From Chloroflexota bacterium (GTDB lineage Bacteria; Chloroflexota; Anaerolineae; Aggregatilineales; Phototrophicaceae): a stretch of DNA of 53,874 bases. Positions 44,807-53,004 of the stretch are shown here, piece by piece. Numbering within the stretch: position 1 is the stretch's first letter; the number at the start of each line of letters is the position of its first letter. Under the pieces are notes generated by a model that saw only the letters and a program-made list of their open reading frames with translations, had not been told where the DNA came from and did not search any database. The stretch lies in contig RFHA01000129.1 of assembly GCA_003696565.1 (NCBI GenBank), positions 1-53,874 of the forward strand, given 5' to 3'. The translations under genes and the position numbers were made by a program.

Positions 44807-45565
44807 TTATGGAGCGGTGATAACAAACGGAATTGGATCACTTACGGGTTGCCCATTGACTTCTAATACAACGGCATAATTACCCGCGTTGAAAGGGAAA
44901 TCATCCGCTGTGGCATAAAACCAAATGCAGGCATCGTCAATTGCAAAATCGGGCGTAAAATCAAAAGCAGCGAGTTCTTCACCCGTATCTTGATTAAACC
45001 AGCGTGAAAGGAACTGCGTGCCGGCGCGGGTGTTGTGTGCCCGTGCAACGACATAAATTTCAGCCGTTTGAGGACTAAATTGATTGGTAATGGATTGGGC
45101 ACAATCGTCCGCCCCAACACTGCTTGCCATAACAAAGTCAGACAAAGGACTAGACGGAACATCAGCATTGGTGATAGTGGGTTGTGCTGGCTGAGGTGTA
45201 AAAAAAGGTGTAATAACCAATTGGGGAGTGGCGGTTGGTTGGGCTTCATCATTTGGTGTGGTGGTGGTTAGGGGCGGAGTAGGTGTGGGTGCTGCAGCTT
45301 GCACGGGTAAAATGTTGACGACAAACCCGCGTGCCTCTAATGTCGAAATCATGGCGTTTTGTTGGTTAAGGGCACGGGCAACCTGTGTTTGAGAATATTC
45401 GAGTGTGACGAGTAATCGCTCATATTCAACGGTGCCAACCTGGGCAATGCGCTCTTGTTCTGTGGCTACAAATGTTTGGTGTGCAACCAGGGTTTGCTGC
45501 TGCGTGCCTGGGGCAGCGCATGCGCCTAAAATTAATAAAAAAACAATGGGGATATATCGCAGCAT
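44807..45565 (-). CDS. Lipoprotein with Thr/Pro-rich linker
   Basis: 252 residues from ATG 45565. The N-terminus is a lipoprotein signal, with LILGAC as lipobox and C16 as the lipidated residue. A helical, Gln-rich segment (about 22-82) precedes a Thr/Pro-rich linker (91-140), and a beta-rich C-terminal domain (~142-252) has Cys155 and Cys213. A longer reading frame extends to 45676, but that part is the tmRNA 3' end plus its terminator. The protein should be anchored outside the cytoplasmic membrane. The domain is not recognised; it resembles small beta-sandwich modules for ligand or wall contact. Confidence 0.8.
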   Translation of the reverse strand: MLRYIPIVFLLILGACAAPGTQQQTLVAHQTFVATEQERIAQVGTVEYERLLVTLEYSQTQVARALNQQNAMISTLEARGFVVNILPVQAAAPTPTPPLTTTTPNDEAQPTATPQLVITPFFTPQPAQPTITNADVPSSPLSDFVMASSVGADDCAQSITNQFSPQTAEIYVVARAHNTRAGTQFLSRWFNQDTGEELAAFDFTPDFAIDDACIWFYATADDFPFNAGNYAVVLEVNGQPVSDPIPFVITAP

Positions 45566-45599
45566 AATTGAGTCGTCTTGTGAGTTTGTGAAATAGAAT

Positions 45600-45625
45600 G
45601 ACCTTACCTCAAGTTGGGTAAGGTC
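45600..45625 (-). terminator. Intrinsic terminator of ssrA
   Basis: GACCTTACC and GGTAAGGTC form a perfect 9-bp stem with an 8-nt loop, immediately after the tmRNA 3' end. On the minus strand it is followed by a T-rich but mixed tract. Confidence 0.85.
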
Positions 45626-45630
45626 TGGTG

Positions 45631-46021
45631 TGGAAGTGCCCGGGTTCGAACCGGGGTCCACGAGATTCGATGCCACACGTCTACAAGCTTAGTTGATTGT
45701 TAGGATTTCGCAGTTGGTAGCCCCAATCAACACGGTACGCCAACTGCTAGCCGATGGTCTCTTCGCCAAGCTTTATCGGCGTAGGCAAGGCTGCACACTA
45801 TCTTTTATGACGCCCGCCAAACCACCCGGATAGTGACGGATGGGGCAGACGGCTAGACACTCGCAGGTCTAGCGACTTAGGCTACGCCGGAATTAGGCGG
45901 CGTAAGCGTAAGCCGGTTGGTTATTGTTGGCACCTATAGTGCTAGCCTGTTGTTAACGCAGCCAGACTCTGCGGCTTGCAATGTGACCTCAGCCTCCCGT
46001 GTCGAAGCCAAAATCACTCCC
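45631..46021 (-). ncRNA. ssrA: Transfer-messenger RNA (tmRNA)
   Basis: About 391 nt, one-piece type. The 5' end GGGAGTG (46021-46015) pairs with CACTTCC near the 3' end (45638-45632) to form the acceptor stem, with A45631 as discriminator. CCA is not encoded directly after it. The T-arm has GGTTCGAACC, and the stretch CTAAGCTTGTAGA is characteristic of the 3' half. The 5' part GGCTTCGACACGGG is the D-like region. The tag frame begins at GCC 45931 and reads ANNNQPAYAYAA, ending in TAA at 45895-45893. tmRNA with SmpB frees stalled ribosomes and marks the nascent chain for proteolysis. It explains the ~700-bp stretch without protein genes. Confidence 0.95.
45893..45931 (-). other. tmRNA proteolysis-tag reading frame
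   Basis: Twelve codons from GCC to TAA encode ANNNQPAYAYAA, followed by the stop. The usual end is LAA or a similar aliphatic residue followed by AA; here the third-last residue is Tyr. Confidence 0.85.
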
Positions 46022-46031
46022 ATTTGTTTAA

Positions 46032-46060
46032 ATTATAACAAATTTTGCTTAATCTGTATA
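46032..46060 (-). promoter_or_regulatory. Promoter of ssrA
   Basis: On the minus strand TATAAT (46037-46032) is a perfect -10 box and TATACA (46060-46055) a 4/6 -35 box, 17 bp apart. Transcription should start a few bases before the mature 5' end at 46021. Confidence 0.7.
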
Positions 46061-46146
46061 TAGTTTTGCGTTATAGTTATAATAGTTGATTAAATATGGT
46101 GAGTAGGATAGTAATAATCATTCGATACACTGCTTTTGGAATTCAC

Positions 46147-46167
46147 AAAGATATATTTTATATCTTT
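46147..46167. promoter_or_regulatory. 9-bp palindrome upstream of the FAD oxidoreductase
   Basis: AAAGATATA and TATATCTTT are perfect inverted arms around TTT. It lies between the divergent ssrA promoter and the oxidoreductase gene and may be an operator. Confidence 0.45.
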
Positions 46168-46222
46168 GGCGGTTAACCTACGCGATTTGTTTTTAAAAAT
46201 CAAAAGAAAGGAGAAGCGACTT

Positions 46223-46255
46223 TTGCCATCGGTTCATACGATGGTTTTGTCGTAA
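46223..46255 (+). CDS. Candidate 10-codon leader peptide
   Basis: TTG 46223 has AAAGGAG at a good distance (46207-46213) and reads MPSVHTMVLS to a TAA at 46253. The downstream gene starts five bases later and has no ribosome site of its own. The frame contains CCATCG (46226-46231) and CGATGG (46239-46244), which pair and are followed by TTTT. A ribosome on the leader would melt this hairpin. This is inference from sequence only. Confidence 0.4.
   Translation: MPSVHTMVLS
46226..46248 (+). terminator. Terminator-like hairpin inside the leader peptide frame
   Basis: CCATCG and CGATGG pair around a 7-nt loop and are followed by four T, 12 bp before the oxidoreductase ATG. It could act as an attenuator. 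Confidence 0.45.
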
Positions 46256-46260
46256 TTCTG

Positions 46261-47271
46261 ATGAACAATAACGCGAGTGCTGATGTGATTATTGTAGGGG
46301 CAGGCATGTCTGGCTTGATGGCGGCACATGTCCTGGAAGATGCTGGTTATTCTGTGTTAGTGTTGGATAAAGCAAAAAGTGTGGGGGGGAGGATGGCAAC
46401 GCGCCGTATTGGGCACGGCGTTGCGGATCATGGCGCACAGTTTTTTACAGCACGTGAACCCGTTTTTCAGCAATATGTTGACCGCTGGATTGATGAAAAT
46501 ATCGTCTATGTTTGGTCGATGGGTTTTAGTGATGGTAGCTTAGTGCCTGAACCACAAGATGGGCATCCACGTTATGCGGTGCATGGAGGGATGAACAAAC
46601 TCCCTAAGCATTTGGCTGCCTCGCTTAAAAATGTGCAAACAGACACTTACCTAGTCTCTGTAACCGGGGATGAACAAGGATGGATTGTGCAGGATGATAA
46701 TGGTGATCTTTATACTAGCCAGGGGCTTATTTTAACCTCACCTGTGCCACAGTCACTAGATTTAATGGATGCTGGGGCGACATTCTTATCCGAACCGGAT
46801 TTCATAGAACTTGCCAAGATTACTTATGCGATGTGCTTATGTGGTTTATTCTGGATTGAAGGACGGGTGACATTGCCACAACCGGGCGCAGTGCAGAGAC
46901 GTAACTCTAATATTGTGTGGATTGCGGATAACCAACAGAAAGGCATTTCGCCAGAGGCAACGTTAATCACCGTTCAGGCAGGGGAACAATATAGCCGGCA
47001 AATGTGGAACGCGCCGGAGTATCGCATCCTCAATGCGCTTAAAACGGATTTAATGCTATATGTTGATCAAGATGTTGAATTCAAAGAGGCACAATTGAAA
47101 CGGTGGCGTTATTCGCGCCCGTTAGTCACATATCATGAAAGATGTATGGTAGCGGATTACTCCCCACCGTTGATCTTTGCTGGTGATGCTTTTGGTGGTC
47201 CGCGTGTAGAAGGGGCTGTGCTTTCTGGTTTGGCGGCGGGGCAGCAGATGATAGCTCAGCTATCAAAATAA
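46261..47271 (+). CDS. FAD-dependent oxidoreductase (COG3380, renalase/amine-oxidase-like)
   Basis: 336 residues. The N-terminal Rossmann motif GAGMSGLMAAHVLEDAG (13-29) binds FAD. The following KSVGGRMATRR and DHGAQFFTAR are typical of this oxidoreductase group. The C-terminal end has APDAFGG-like AGDAFGGPRVEGAVLSGLAA, the FAD-closing motif. Substrates of this group are not settled; amine or nicotinamide-type electron donors have been suggested for relatives. No Shine-Dalgarno site is found directly before the ATG. The gene ends in a strong terminator. Confidence 0.85.
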   Translation: MNNNASADVIIVGAGMSGLMAAHVLEDAGYSVLVLDKAKSVGGRMATRRIGHGVADHGAQFFTAREPVFQQYVDRWIDENIVYVWSMGFSDGSLVPEPQDGHPRYAVHGGMNKLPKHLAASLKNVQTDTYLVSVTGDEQGWIVQDDNGDLYTSQGLILTSPVPQSLDLMDAGATFLSEPDFIELAKITYAMCLCGLFWIEGRVTLPQPGAVQRRNSNIVWIADNQQKGISPEATLITVQAGEQYSRQMWNAPEYRILNALKTDLMLYVDQDVEFKEAQLKRWRYSRPLVTYHERCMVADYSPPLIFAGDAFGGPRVEGAVLSGLAAGQQMIAQLSK

Positions 47272-47294
47272 AAAAACATTGAGTGGAATTTATT

Positions 47295-47331
47295 AAAAAG
47301 GCACAGAAAAATAAGTGCCTTTTTAATTTTT
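47295..47331 (+). terminator. Intrinsic terminator of the FAD oxidoreductase gene
   Basis: AAAAAGGCAC (47295-47304) and GTGCCTTTTT (47315-47324) form a 10-bp stem with a 10-nt loop and further T. Confidence 0.9.
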
Positions 47332-47360
47332 TGCAGATGCTTGACAATTAGTGTTATAAT
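47331..47360 (+). promoter_or_regulatory. Extended -10 promoter of the acyl-CoA dehydrogenase gene
   Basis: TGT-TATAAT at 47352-47360 is a perfect extended -10 element. TTGCAG (47331-47336) is a weak -35 at 18 bp. A TTGACA at 47341 is too close to the -10 box (8 bp) to serve as its -35. Confidence 0.65.
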
Positions 47361-47403
47361 CAAATGAACGTTAAATTACAAAATAAAATGGAGTCGTTAA
47401 ATT

Positions 47404-48585
47404 ATGGTTCAGGCAGCAAAAGATTTAAATATAGGTGTTAGCTTTGCTTTGACAGAAGAGCAGCAGATGCTCCAAAAAATGGCGCGGGATTTTACACGTG
47501 AGGAGATTATCCCCGTTGCAGAAGAGCATGACCGCGAAGCAAAATTCCCAAAAGAAATTTTTGATAAAGCGTTTGATCTTGGTTTGGTCAATATGAACAT
47601 TCCAGAGGCTTATGGTGGAGTTGGTGCCTCAATTTTAGAAGAGTGTTTAGTTGGTGAGGAACTCGCCTATGGCTGCTCTGGGATCAGCACCAGCATCAGC
47701 ACAAATAACTTAGGTGCTTTGCCAATTATCCTTGCTGGGAATGAAAAACAAAAAGAATATTGGTTAGGCGATCGCCTGATGGGAAATCGGGAATTTGTAT
47801 CCTACGGGGTAACGGAAGCGGCAGCTGGCTCAAACGTGGTTGGTATGGAGACCCGTGCAGAAAAGAAAGGTGCCAAGTGGGTTATCAATGGGAGCAAGAC
47901 GTTTATTACCAATGCTTCTCATGCCCATTTCTTTACAGTCTTTGCCAAGACAGACCCTTCTGCTGGACATCGTGGTTTAACATGCTTTGTTGTGGATCGT
48001 AACACGCCAGGTGTTAGTGTAGGGAAGAAGTTCGATAAAATTGGGCAACGTGCTTCTGATACTGCGGAAATCGTGTTTGAAAACGTAGAAGTGCCAGAAG
48101 AAAACATGATTGGTCAATTAGGGCAGGGCTTCTATTTGGCGATGAGTGTGTTTGATCACAGCCGTCCCGGTGTAGCTGCTGGTGCAGTGGGGTTACAACG
48201 GCGCGCTTTAGAGGAAGCCACCAAATATGCTGGTGAACGCGAAGCATTTGGTGTGCCTATTGCGCAACATCAGGCGATCGGTCATAAATTGGCGGATATG
48301 GCGATCAATTATGAAGCCTCGCGCTTGTTGGTTTGGCAAGCTGCCTGGGCGGTGGATAACGGCATCAACAACCCAATGTTCCCGGCGTTTGCTAAGGCGT
48401 TTGCCGCAGATATGGCAACCAAAGCAGCAGTTGATGCTGTACAGATTTTTGGTGGGTACGGTTATATGAAAGAATACCCAGTGGAAAAACTGCTGCGTGA
48501 TGTTAAAATTTTCCAAATTTATGAAGGAACGAGTGAAATTCAACGGAATATTATCGTTCGGGAATTGTATCGCGGTAAGAAATAA
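47404..48585 (+). CDS. Acyl-CoA dehydrogenase
   Basis: 393 residues. These flavoenzymes oxidise acyl-CoA to trans-2-enoyl-CoA and hand electrons to ETF. YGVTEAAAGSNVVGM is the FAD/substrate loop, GRTF-like INGSKTFITNA the middle strand, and IFGGYGYMKEYPVEKLLRD precedes the catalytic base E374 in IYEGTSEIQR. A short- to medium-chain enzyme is likely but the chain length cannot be told. GGAG lies ten bases before the ATG. It is a single-gene unit with its own promoter and terminator; no other beta-oxidation gene is in the window. Confidence 0.93.
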   Translation: MVQAAKDLNIGVSFALTEEQQMLQKMARDFTREEIIPVAEEHDREAKFPKEIFDKAFDLGLVNMNIPEAYGGVGASILEECLVGEELAYGCSGISTSISTNNLGALPIILAGNEKQKEYWLGDRLMGNREFVSYGVTEAAAGSNVVGMETRAEKKGAKWVINGSKTFITNASHAHFFTVFAKTDPSAGHRGLTCFVVDRNTPGVSVGKKFDKIGQRASDTAEIVFENVEVPEENMIGQLGQGFYLAMSVFDHSRPGVAAGAVGLQRRALEEATKYAGEREAFGVPIAQHQAIGHKLADMAINYEASRLLVWQAAWAVDNGINNPMFPAFAKAFAADMATKAAVDAVQIFGGYGYMKEYPVEKLLRDVKIFQIYEGTSEIQRNIIVRELYRGKK

Positions 48586-48611
48586 GCTCATAATTTTTGT
48601 GGATGTGATCA

Positions 48612-48642
48612 AAAAACCCTGGGCAATTTGTCCGGGGTTTTT
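48612..48642 (+). terminator. Intrinsic terminator of the acyl-CoA dehydrogenase gene
   Basis: AAAAACCCTGG and CCGGGGTTTTT form an 11-bp stem with one G-U pair and a 9-nt loop, ending in the T-run. Confidence 0.85.
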
Positions 48643-48726
48643 AACATTTTCAACCATATGTGCTTAAAACTGAAGTATGATATGGATACATTTACATCGG
48701 CAGTGAATGATTTGGGGTAATTTGTT

Positions 48727-49596
48727 TTGAGTAATGAGCAACGCAAAATCAAACATACACGACGCTTTGATTTAGAGAGTGTTGATTATGTCCCGCCAGT
48801 GAGTGGAACGGGTCCTTTGGATTATGCCATCCCCTGGGTGATGGAGCTGCGCATTGTTGGTACGGCTTCCGTTCTTCAAGTTCAAGTGCGTGAGTCAATG
48901 GTCATTGGGCGTGGCGATCAATCGACTAGCAAGCCGGATATTGATTTAGAGCCGTATCATGCTTATGATCTGGGTGTTTCTCGTAAACACGCCATGATTT
49001 ATGCTCGTAACAGCCGAGTCACTGTGCGAGATTTACATAGTTCCAATGGGACATTTATTAATGATGGGCGGTTAGAGCCAGATAAAGATTATCGTTTAAG
49101 GCATGGCGATACACTTGCTTTCGGCAAATTAAAATTTCAAGTTTTTTTTGTGATTACACCCAGCAGCCATGAAAAATACGATACCGCTTTTCATGAAGTG
49201 GTGATTCCCAAAGTTGGTAACGGGCAAAAAGTGCTGATTGTGGAAGGCGATCATCATGTGGCAAACGCTTTAGGGTCGGTGTTGGATCAAGCTGGGTTTG
49301 TTACCAGTTGGGCGGATAACGTCACAAAAGCCATCATGCTGTTTGATGAAATCCAGCCATTTGCAACCTTAACTGAAATTATGTTAGAAGACCGTAGCGG
49401 GTTAGAATTAGTGAGCTATATTCGCAGCCATGCTCAGCATAAAACATCACCGATTATTGTCGTCAGTGGGACAACCGGCGGCTATCAGATGGGGCAGGCG
49501 ATGGAAGCCGGTGCGGATGTTTTTTTGACCAAACCGATTGGAATTGATGAGTTGGTGCGTAGCTTTAGCAAAATTTTGACCACACAGGATAAATAG
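48727..49596 (+). CDS. FHA domain fused to a degenerate response-regulator receiver domain
   Basis: 289 residues from TTG 48727 (GGGG upstream). Residues ~36-142 are an FHA domain: GR at 61-62, SRKHA 85-89, SSNGTFIND 105-113. Residues ~167-285 are a CheY-like receiver fold: KVLIVEGD with E173 and D175, VVSG (S247) and TKPIG with K269. The phosphoacceptor Asp is replaced by Glu (E217 in TLTEIMLED), so normal phosphorylation is not expected. No DNA-binding or enzymatic output domain is present, and no histidine kinase lies nearby. Its FHA half is related to the 37218 protein. It may act as a signal adaptor. Confidence 0.88.
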   Translation: MSNEQRKIKHTRRFDLESVDYVPPVSGTGPLDYAIPWVMELRIVGTASVLQVQVRESMVIGRGDQSTSKPDIDLEPYHAYDLGVSRKHAMIYARNSRVTVRDLHSSNGTFINDGRLEPDKDYRLRHGDTLAFGKLKFQVFFVITPSSHEKYDTAFHEVVIPKVGNGQKVLIVEGDHHVANALGSVLDQAGFVTSWADNVTKAIMLFDEIQPFATLTEIMLEDRSGLELVSYIRSHAQHKTSPIIVVSGTTGGYQMGQAMEAGADVFLTKPIGIDELVRSFSKILTTQDK

Positions 49597-49632
49597 CATA
49601 AAATTTTTTAGGCAATTTAGCTATTGCATCCC

Positions 49633-49661
49633 TTGACAGTTACGCTATGGAATGATAGTAT
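49633..49661 (+). promoter_or_regulatory. Promoter of the str operon
   Basis: TTGACA (49633-49638) is a perfect -35 box, followed after 17 bp by TAGTAT (49656-49661) with an upstream TGA (extended -10). The rpsL ATG is 190 bp further, leaving an unusually long leader. Confidence 0.7.
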
Positions 49662-49781
49662 AACACACCAATAAACCGCAGTACACATCCTCATATTGAG
49701 GCAATGCTGTATTGAATTGATGAAGTAATGGCGAAAGCGCTTTGCAATCTTGCAGGTGGCTCGCCGTTGGGCAAGCAATAT

Positions 49782-49814
49782 ACAGGCGTATATAGGTTTA
49801 TTTACGCCTGTTTT
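49782..49814 (+). terminator. Terminator hairpin in the rpsL leader
   Basis: ACAGGCGTA (49782-49790) and TACGCCTGT (49803-49811) form a perfect 9-bp stem with a 12-nt loop, followed by TTTTC. It lies 38 bp before rpsL. Confidence 0.6.
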
Positions 49815-49830
49815 CGTGCCTAAAAACAGG
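49807..49830 (+). promoter_or_regulatory. Alternative (antiterminator-like) hairpin in the rpsL leader
   Basis: CCTGTTTT (49807-49814) and AAAACAGG (49823-49830) pair perfectly. The left arm shares bases with the right arm of the preceding hairpin, so the two structures exclude each other. Confidence 0.5.
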
Positions 49831-49851
49831 TGAGTTATTTTGGAGAGTTTT

Positions 49852-50271
49852 ATGCCTACCATCAACCAGTTGGTACGCAAGGGTCGCAAGACAAAGAAGA
49901 AGAAGACTAAAGCGCCTGCGCTTCAGTACACTCTCAACGCTTACACCCAAAAGCGTACTCGTCGTCCAAAGGGCGCACCGGCTAAACGCGGTGTGTGTAC
50001 ACAAGTCAGGACCATGACCCCAAAGAAGCCCAATTCCGCTTTGCGTAAGGTGGCGCGTGTCCGCCTAACCAATGGGATTGAAGTGACAGCTTATATCCCA
50101 GGGGAAGGTCACAGCCTGCAAGAACACAGTGTTGTTTTGGTGCGTGGTGGTCGTGTGAAGGACTTACCCGGTGTGCGTTATCACATTGTTCGTGGCACGC
50201 TTGATGCCGACGGTGTGAACAAGCGCAAACAAGGTCGTAGTAAATACGGTACCAAGCGTCCTAAGAATTAA
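49852..50271 (+). CDS. rpsL: 30S ribosomal protein S12
   Basis: 139 residues from ATG 49852 with GGAG seven bases upstream; an in-frame TTG at 49840 would overlap that site. S12 sits in the decoding centre. [11 protein letters not shown] (56-66) includes K58-K59; K59 aligns with E. coli K43 and is the streptomycin-sensitive type. [12 protein letters not shown] and KYGTKRPK follow. Compared with the compact N-terminus of most S12, about 15 residues ([15 protein letters not shown]) are added between PALQ and GAPAKRGVC. First gene of the str operon. Confidence 0.96.
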   Translation: MPTINQLVRKGRKTKKKKTKAPALQYTLNAYTQKRTRRPKGAPAKRGVCTQVRTMTPKKPNSALRKVARVRLTNGIEVTAYIPGEGHSLQEHSVVLVRGGRVKDLPGVRYHIVRGTLDADGVNKRKQGRSKYGTKRPKN

Positions 50272-50287
50272 ATAGAGGTTAGAGTTC

Positions 50288-50758
50288 ATGCCAAGAAGAA
50301 AAAGTCCACCTAAGCGTCAGATTCCGCCGGACAACAAATACAACAGTGTGCATGTGGCGATGTTCATCAACCGCATGATGTACGGCGGTAAGAAAAGTAC
50401 AGCCCAACGGATTATGTATCAAGCATTTGATATTATTGAAGAACGCACCAAAAAGAACCCGTTGGAAGTCTTTGAACAGGCGTTACGTAATGTCACCCCG
50501 TCGGTTGAGGTTAAGCCTCGTCGTGTGGGTGGGTCAACCTATCAGGTGCCGATTGAAGTTGACCGTGATCGGCGTGGCATCCCGTTGGCTATGCGCTGGA
50601 TTTTACAGAATGCCCGCACACGTGGCGGACGTGGGATGTCTAATAAACTGGCAGCTGAATTAATGGACGCCGCCGAGGGGCAAGGTGCATCCGTCAAGAA
50701 GAAGGATGATACCCATCGGATGGCAGAAGCGAACCGGGCATTTGCACACTTCCGCTAA
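50288..50758 (+). CDS. rpsG: 30S ribosomal protein S7
   Basis: 156 residues, normal length. S7 nucleates assembly of the 30S head and binds 16S r[29 protein letters not shown] and [12 protein letters not shown] are typical. AGAGG precedes the start. The gap to rpsL is only 16 bp, which leaves little space for an E. coli-type S7 control site. Confidence 0.96.
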   Translation: MPRRKSPPKRQIPPDNKYNSVHVAMFINRMMYGGKKSTAQRIMYQAFDIIEERTKKNPLEVFEQALRNVTPSVEVKPRRVGGSTYQVPIEVDRDRRGIPLAMRWILQNARTRGGRGMSNKLAAELMDAAEGQGASVKKKDDTHRMAEANRAFAHFR

Positions 50759-50804
50759 ATGACCGACCATTCCAAAGATCACACGAGGAAAACCAGTAAA
50801 ACCA

Positions 50805-52934
50805 ATGGCAAAAAAGACCAACAAATTTGACCTAAGCAAAGTGCGTAATATCGGTATCATTGCCCATATTGATGCCGGTAAAACCACAACAACTGAACGT
50901 ATTTTGTACTACACCGGTATGGTTCACCGGATTGGTGAAGTACACGATGGTGCAGCCACAACCGATTATATGGAACAAGAACGCGAACGCGGTATCACCA
51001 TTACATCGGCAGCAGTAACGGCATCATGGGCAGGGCACCAAATCAACATCATTGACACACCGGGGCACGTGGACTTTACAGCCGAAGTTCAGCGTAGTTT
51101 GCGTGTGTTGGATGGTGGTGTGGTGGTGTTTGATGGCGTGGCTGGTGTTGAGCCACAGTCCGAAACAGTTTGGCGGCAGGCAGATCAATACAAAGTTCCA
51201 CGTATTTGCTTCGTCAACAAGATGGATCGTACTGGCGCAAACTTCCAACGCTGCGTGGATATGATTAAAGAGCGTGTCAATGGCAACCCGGTTAAAATTC
51301 AAATTCCTTATGGGGAAGGCGATGAATTCGCTGGCATCATTGACCTGCTGAAGATGGAACTAGTGACCTATGGCGATGACCTGGGAACAGCTATTGAGCG
51401 TCATCCCATCCCAGAAAGTCATCGTGAAGCAGCCGAAACCGAACGCGCCGAAATGATTGAGTTAATCATCGAAAATGATGAATACTTGACAGAAAAGTAC
51501 CTCATGGAAGAAGAAATTACCGATGAGGAATTAATGGGCGCGCTGCGTGCTGCAACCATTGCTGGCAAGATTCAACCCGTGCTATGCGGCTCTGCATTAA
51601 AGAACAAAGGTGTTCAGATGATGCTTGACCGTGTGGTAGATTTACTCCCATCTCCGTTGGATATTCCGCCAGTTGTTGGAGAAGACCCCAAAACCGGTGA
51701 AGAGCTGGTTCGCCACGCTAGTGATGATGAACCCCTAGCGGCTTTGGTCTTTAAGATTGTTTCTGATCCATATGGTCGCTTGGCATTCACTCGTGTTTAC
51801 TCCGGTGTGTTGCGTTCCGGTACAACTGTCCAGAACACCACACAGGGTAAACGTGAACGGATTGGGCGTATTGTGCGCATGTTTGCGGATCGTCGTGAAG
51901 ATGTGGATGAAGTCCGTGCCGGTGACATTGCTGCGATTATCGGTTTAAAAGAAACCTTTACCGGGGAAACCTTAGCAGCACCAGAAGCACCGATTGTTCT
52001 GGAAAACATTACCTTCCCAGAACCAGTGATTGAAGTCGCTGTTGAACCAAACAGTAAGGCTGATCAAGATAAAATGGGTGTGGCACTGCGCAAATTAGCA
52101 GAAGAAGACCCAACCTTCAAAGTGGAAGTTGATGATCAGCTTGGACAGACCAAGATCAAAGGGATGGGTGAGCTACACCTTGAGGTGTTGGTTGATCGCA
52201 TGATGCGTGAATATGGCGTAGAGGCAACCGTTGGTCGTCCACGTGTTGCTTATCGTGAAACCATCACACGCTCAACCCGTGTCGATGTTATTTTTAAGCG
52301 GCAAACGGGTGGGTCTGGTCAATACGCGCGCGTGGTGCTGGAATTTGAACCGATGACCGATGAAGATCGCGAACTCCTCAAGCAACAAGATAACAAAAAA
52401 CGCGCTGGCGACAATGAATTGTTGTTTGTTGATGAAATTAAGGGTGGGGCGATCCCGCGTGAATTTATCCGTCCGACGGAAAACGGTATTCGTGAAGCGA
52501 TGCAGGCGGGTGTTATCGCTGGGTATCCAGTGGTAAATGTGAAGGCACGCCTGGTAGATGGTAGCTATCATGAAGTTGACTCCAGCGAAATTGCGTTTAA
52601 GATCGCTGGTTCAATGGCACTGAAGGAAGCTGTGCCAAAGGCTGGTCCAGCAATTTTGGAACCATCCATGAAGGTTGAGGTGGTTGTGCCGGATGATTAT
52701 ACCGGGGCGGTTGTAGGTGATCTTTCATCTCGTCGTGGCATCATCCAGGGGATGCAACCGCGTGGTGTTGGTGTCAGCACTATCACTGCACAGGTGCCGC
52801 TTGGTGAAATGTTTGGTTATGCCACGCATTTGCGGAATATTACCCAGGGACGTGGTAACTTTACAATGGTATTTGATAAGTATACGATTGCGCCGGATAG
52901 TATTGCCGAAGAGGTTAAGAAAGGGGCGCGCTAA
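50805..52934 (+). CDS. fusA: Elongation factor G
   Basis: 709 residues. EF-G drives translocation and ribosome recycling with GTP. G1 [15 protein letters not shown], the switch [11 protein letters not shown]3 DTPGHVDF and G4 NKMDR are intact. Domain IV has the GGSGQYARV loop and domain V ends with [11 protein letters not shown]. It follows rpsG by 46 bp in the usual rpsL-rpsG-fusA-tuf order. Confidence 0.97.
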   Translation: MAKKTNKFDLSKVRNIGIIAHIDAGKTTTTERILYYTGMVHRIGEVHDGAATTDYMEQERERGITITSAAVTASWAGHQINIIDTPGHVDFTAEVQRSLRVLDGGVVVFDGVAGVEPQSETVWRQADQYKVPRICFVNKMDRTGANFQRCVDMIKERVNGNPVKIQIPYGEGDEFAGIIDLLKMELVTYGDDLGTAIERHPIPESHREAAETERAEMIELIIENDEYLTEKYLMEEEITDEELMGALRAATIAGKIQPVLCGSALKNKGVQMMLDRVVDLLPSPLDIPPVVGEDPKTGEELVRHASDDEPLAALVFKIVSDPYGRLAFTRVYSGVLRSGTTVQNTTQGKRERIGRIVRMFADRREDVDEVRAGDIAAIIGLKETFTGETLAAPEAPIVLENITFPEPVIEVAVEPNSKADQDKMGVALRKLAEEDPTFKVEVDDQLGQTKIKGMGELHLEVLVDRMMREYGVEATVGRPRVAYRETITRSTRVDVIFKRQTGGSGQYARVVLEFEPMTDEDRELLKQQDNKKRAGDNELLFVDEIKGGAIPREFIRPTENGIREAMQAGVIAGYPVVNVKARLVDGSYHEVDSSEIAFKIAGSMALKEAVPKAGPAILEPSMKVEVVVPDDYTGAVVGDLSSRRGIIQGMQPRGVGVSTITAQVPLGEMFGYATHLRNITQGRGNFTMVFDKYTIAPDSIAEEVKKGAR

Positions 52935-53004
52935 CCCGCACCCCTCCGGCGTTGGTATAAACCCTTAAATCGTGTGAAAGTTGAGATAAAGGACTGAATG
53001 AACA

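Noticed and set aside
45566-45676. A 37-codon N-terminal extension of the lipoprotein gene, reading through to 45676
   Set aside because: It is the translated 3' end of tmRNA and its terminator (the VDPGSNPGTS stretch is the T-arm). The lipobox position fits a start at 45565.
45566-46260. A possible gene desert or mobile element in the 700 bp between the lipoprotein and the FAD oxidoreductase
   Set aside because: The stretch is filled by tmRNA, its promoter and terminator, and the leader of the next gene.
47341-47346. TTGACA as -35 box of the acyl-CoA dehydrogenase gene
   Set aside because: It is only 8 bp from the TATAAT and no -10 box lies at 16-18 bp from it. The extended -10 explains the promoter better.
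49687-49730. Very short frames in the rpsL leader (M-L-Y and M-K)
   Set aside because: Two- and three-codon frames are expected by chance; the stem-loops are better supported.
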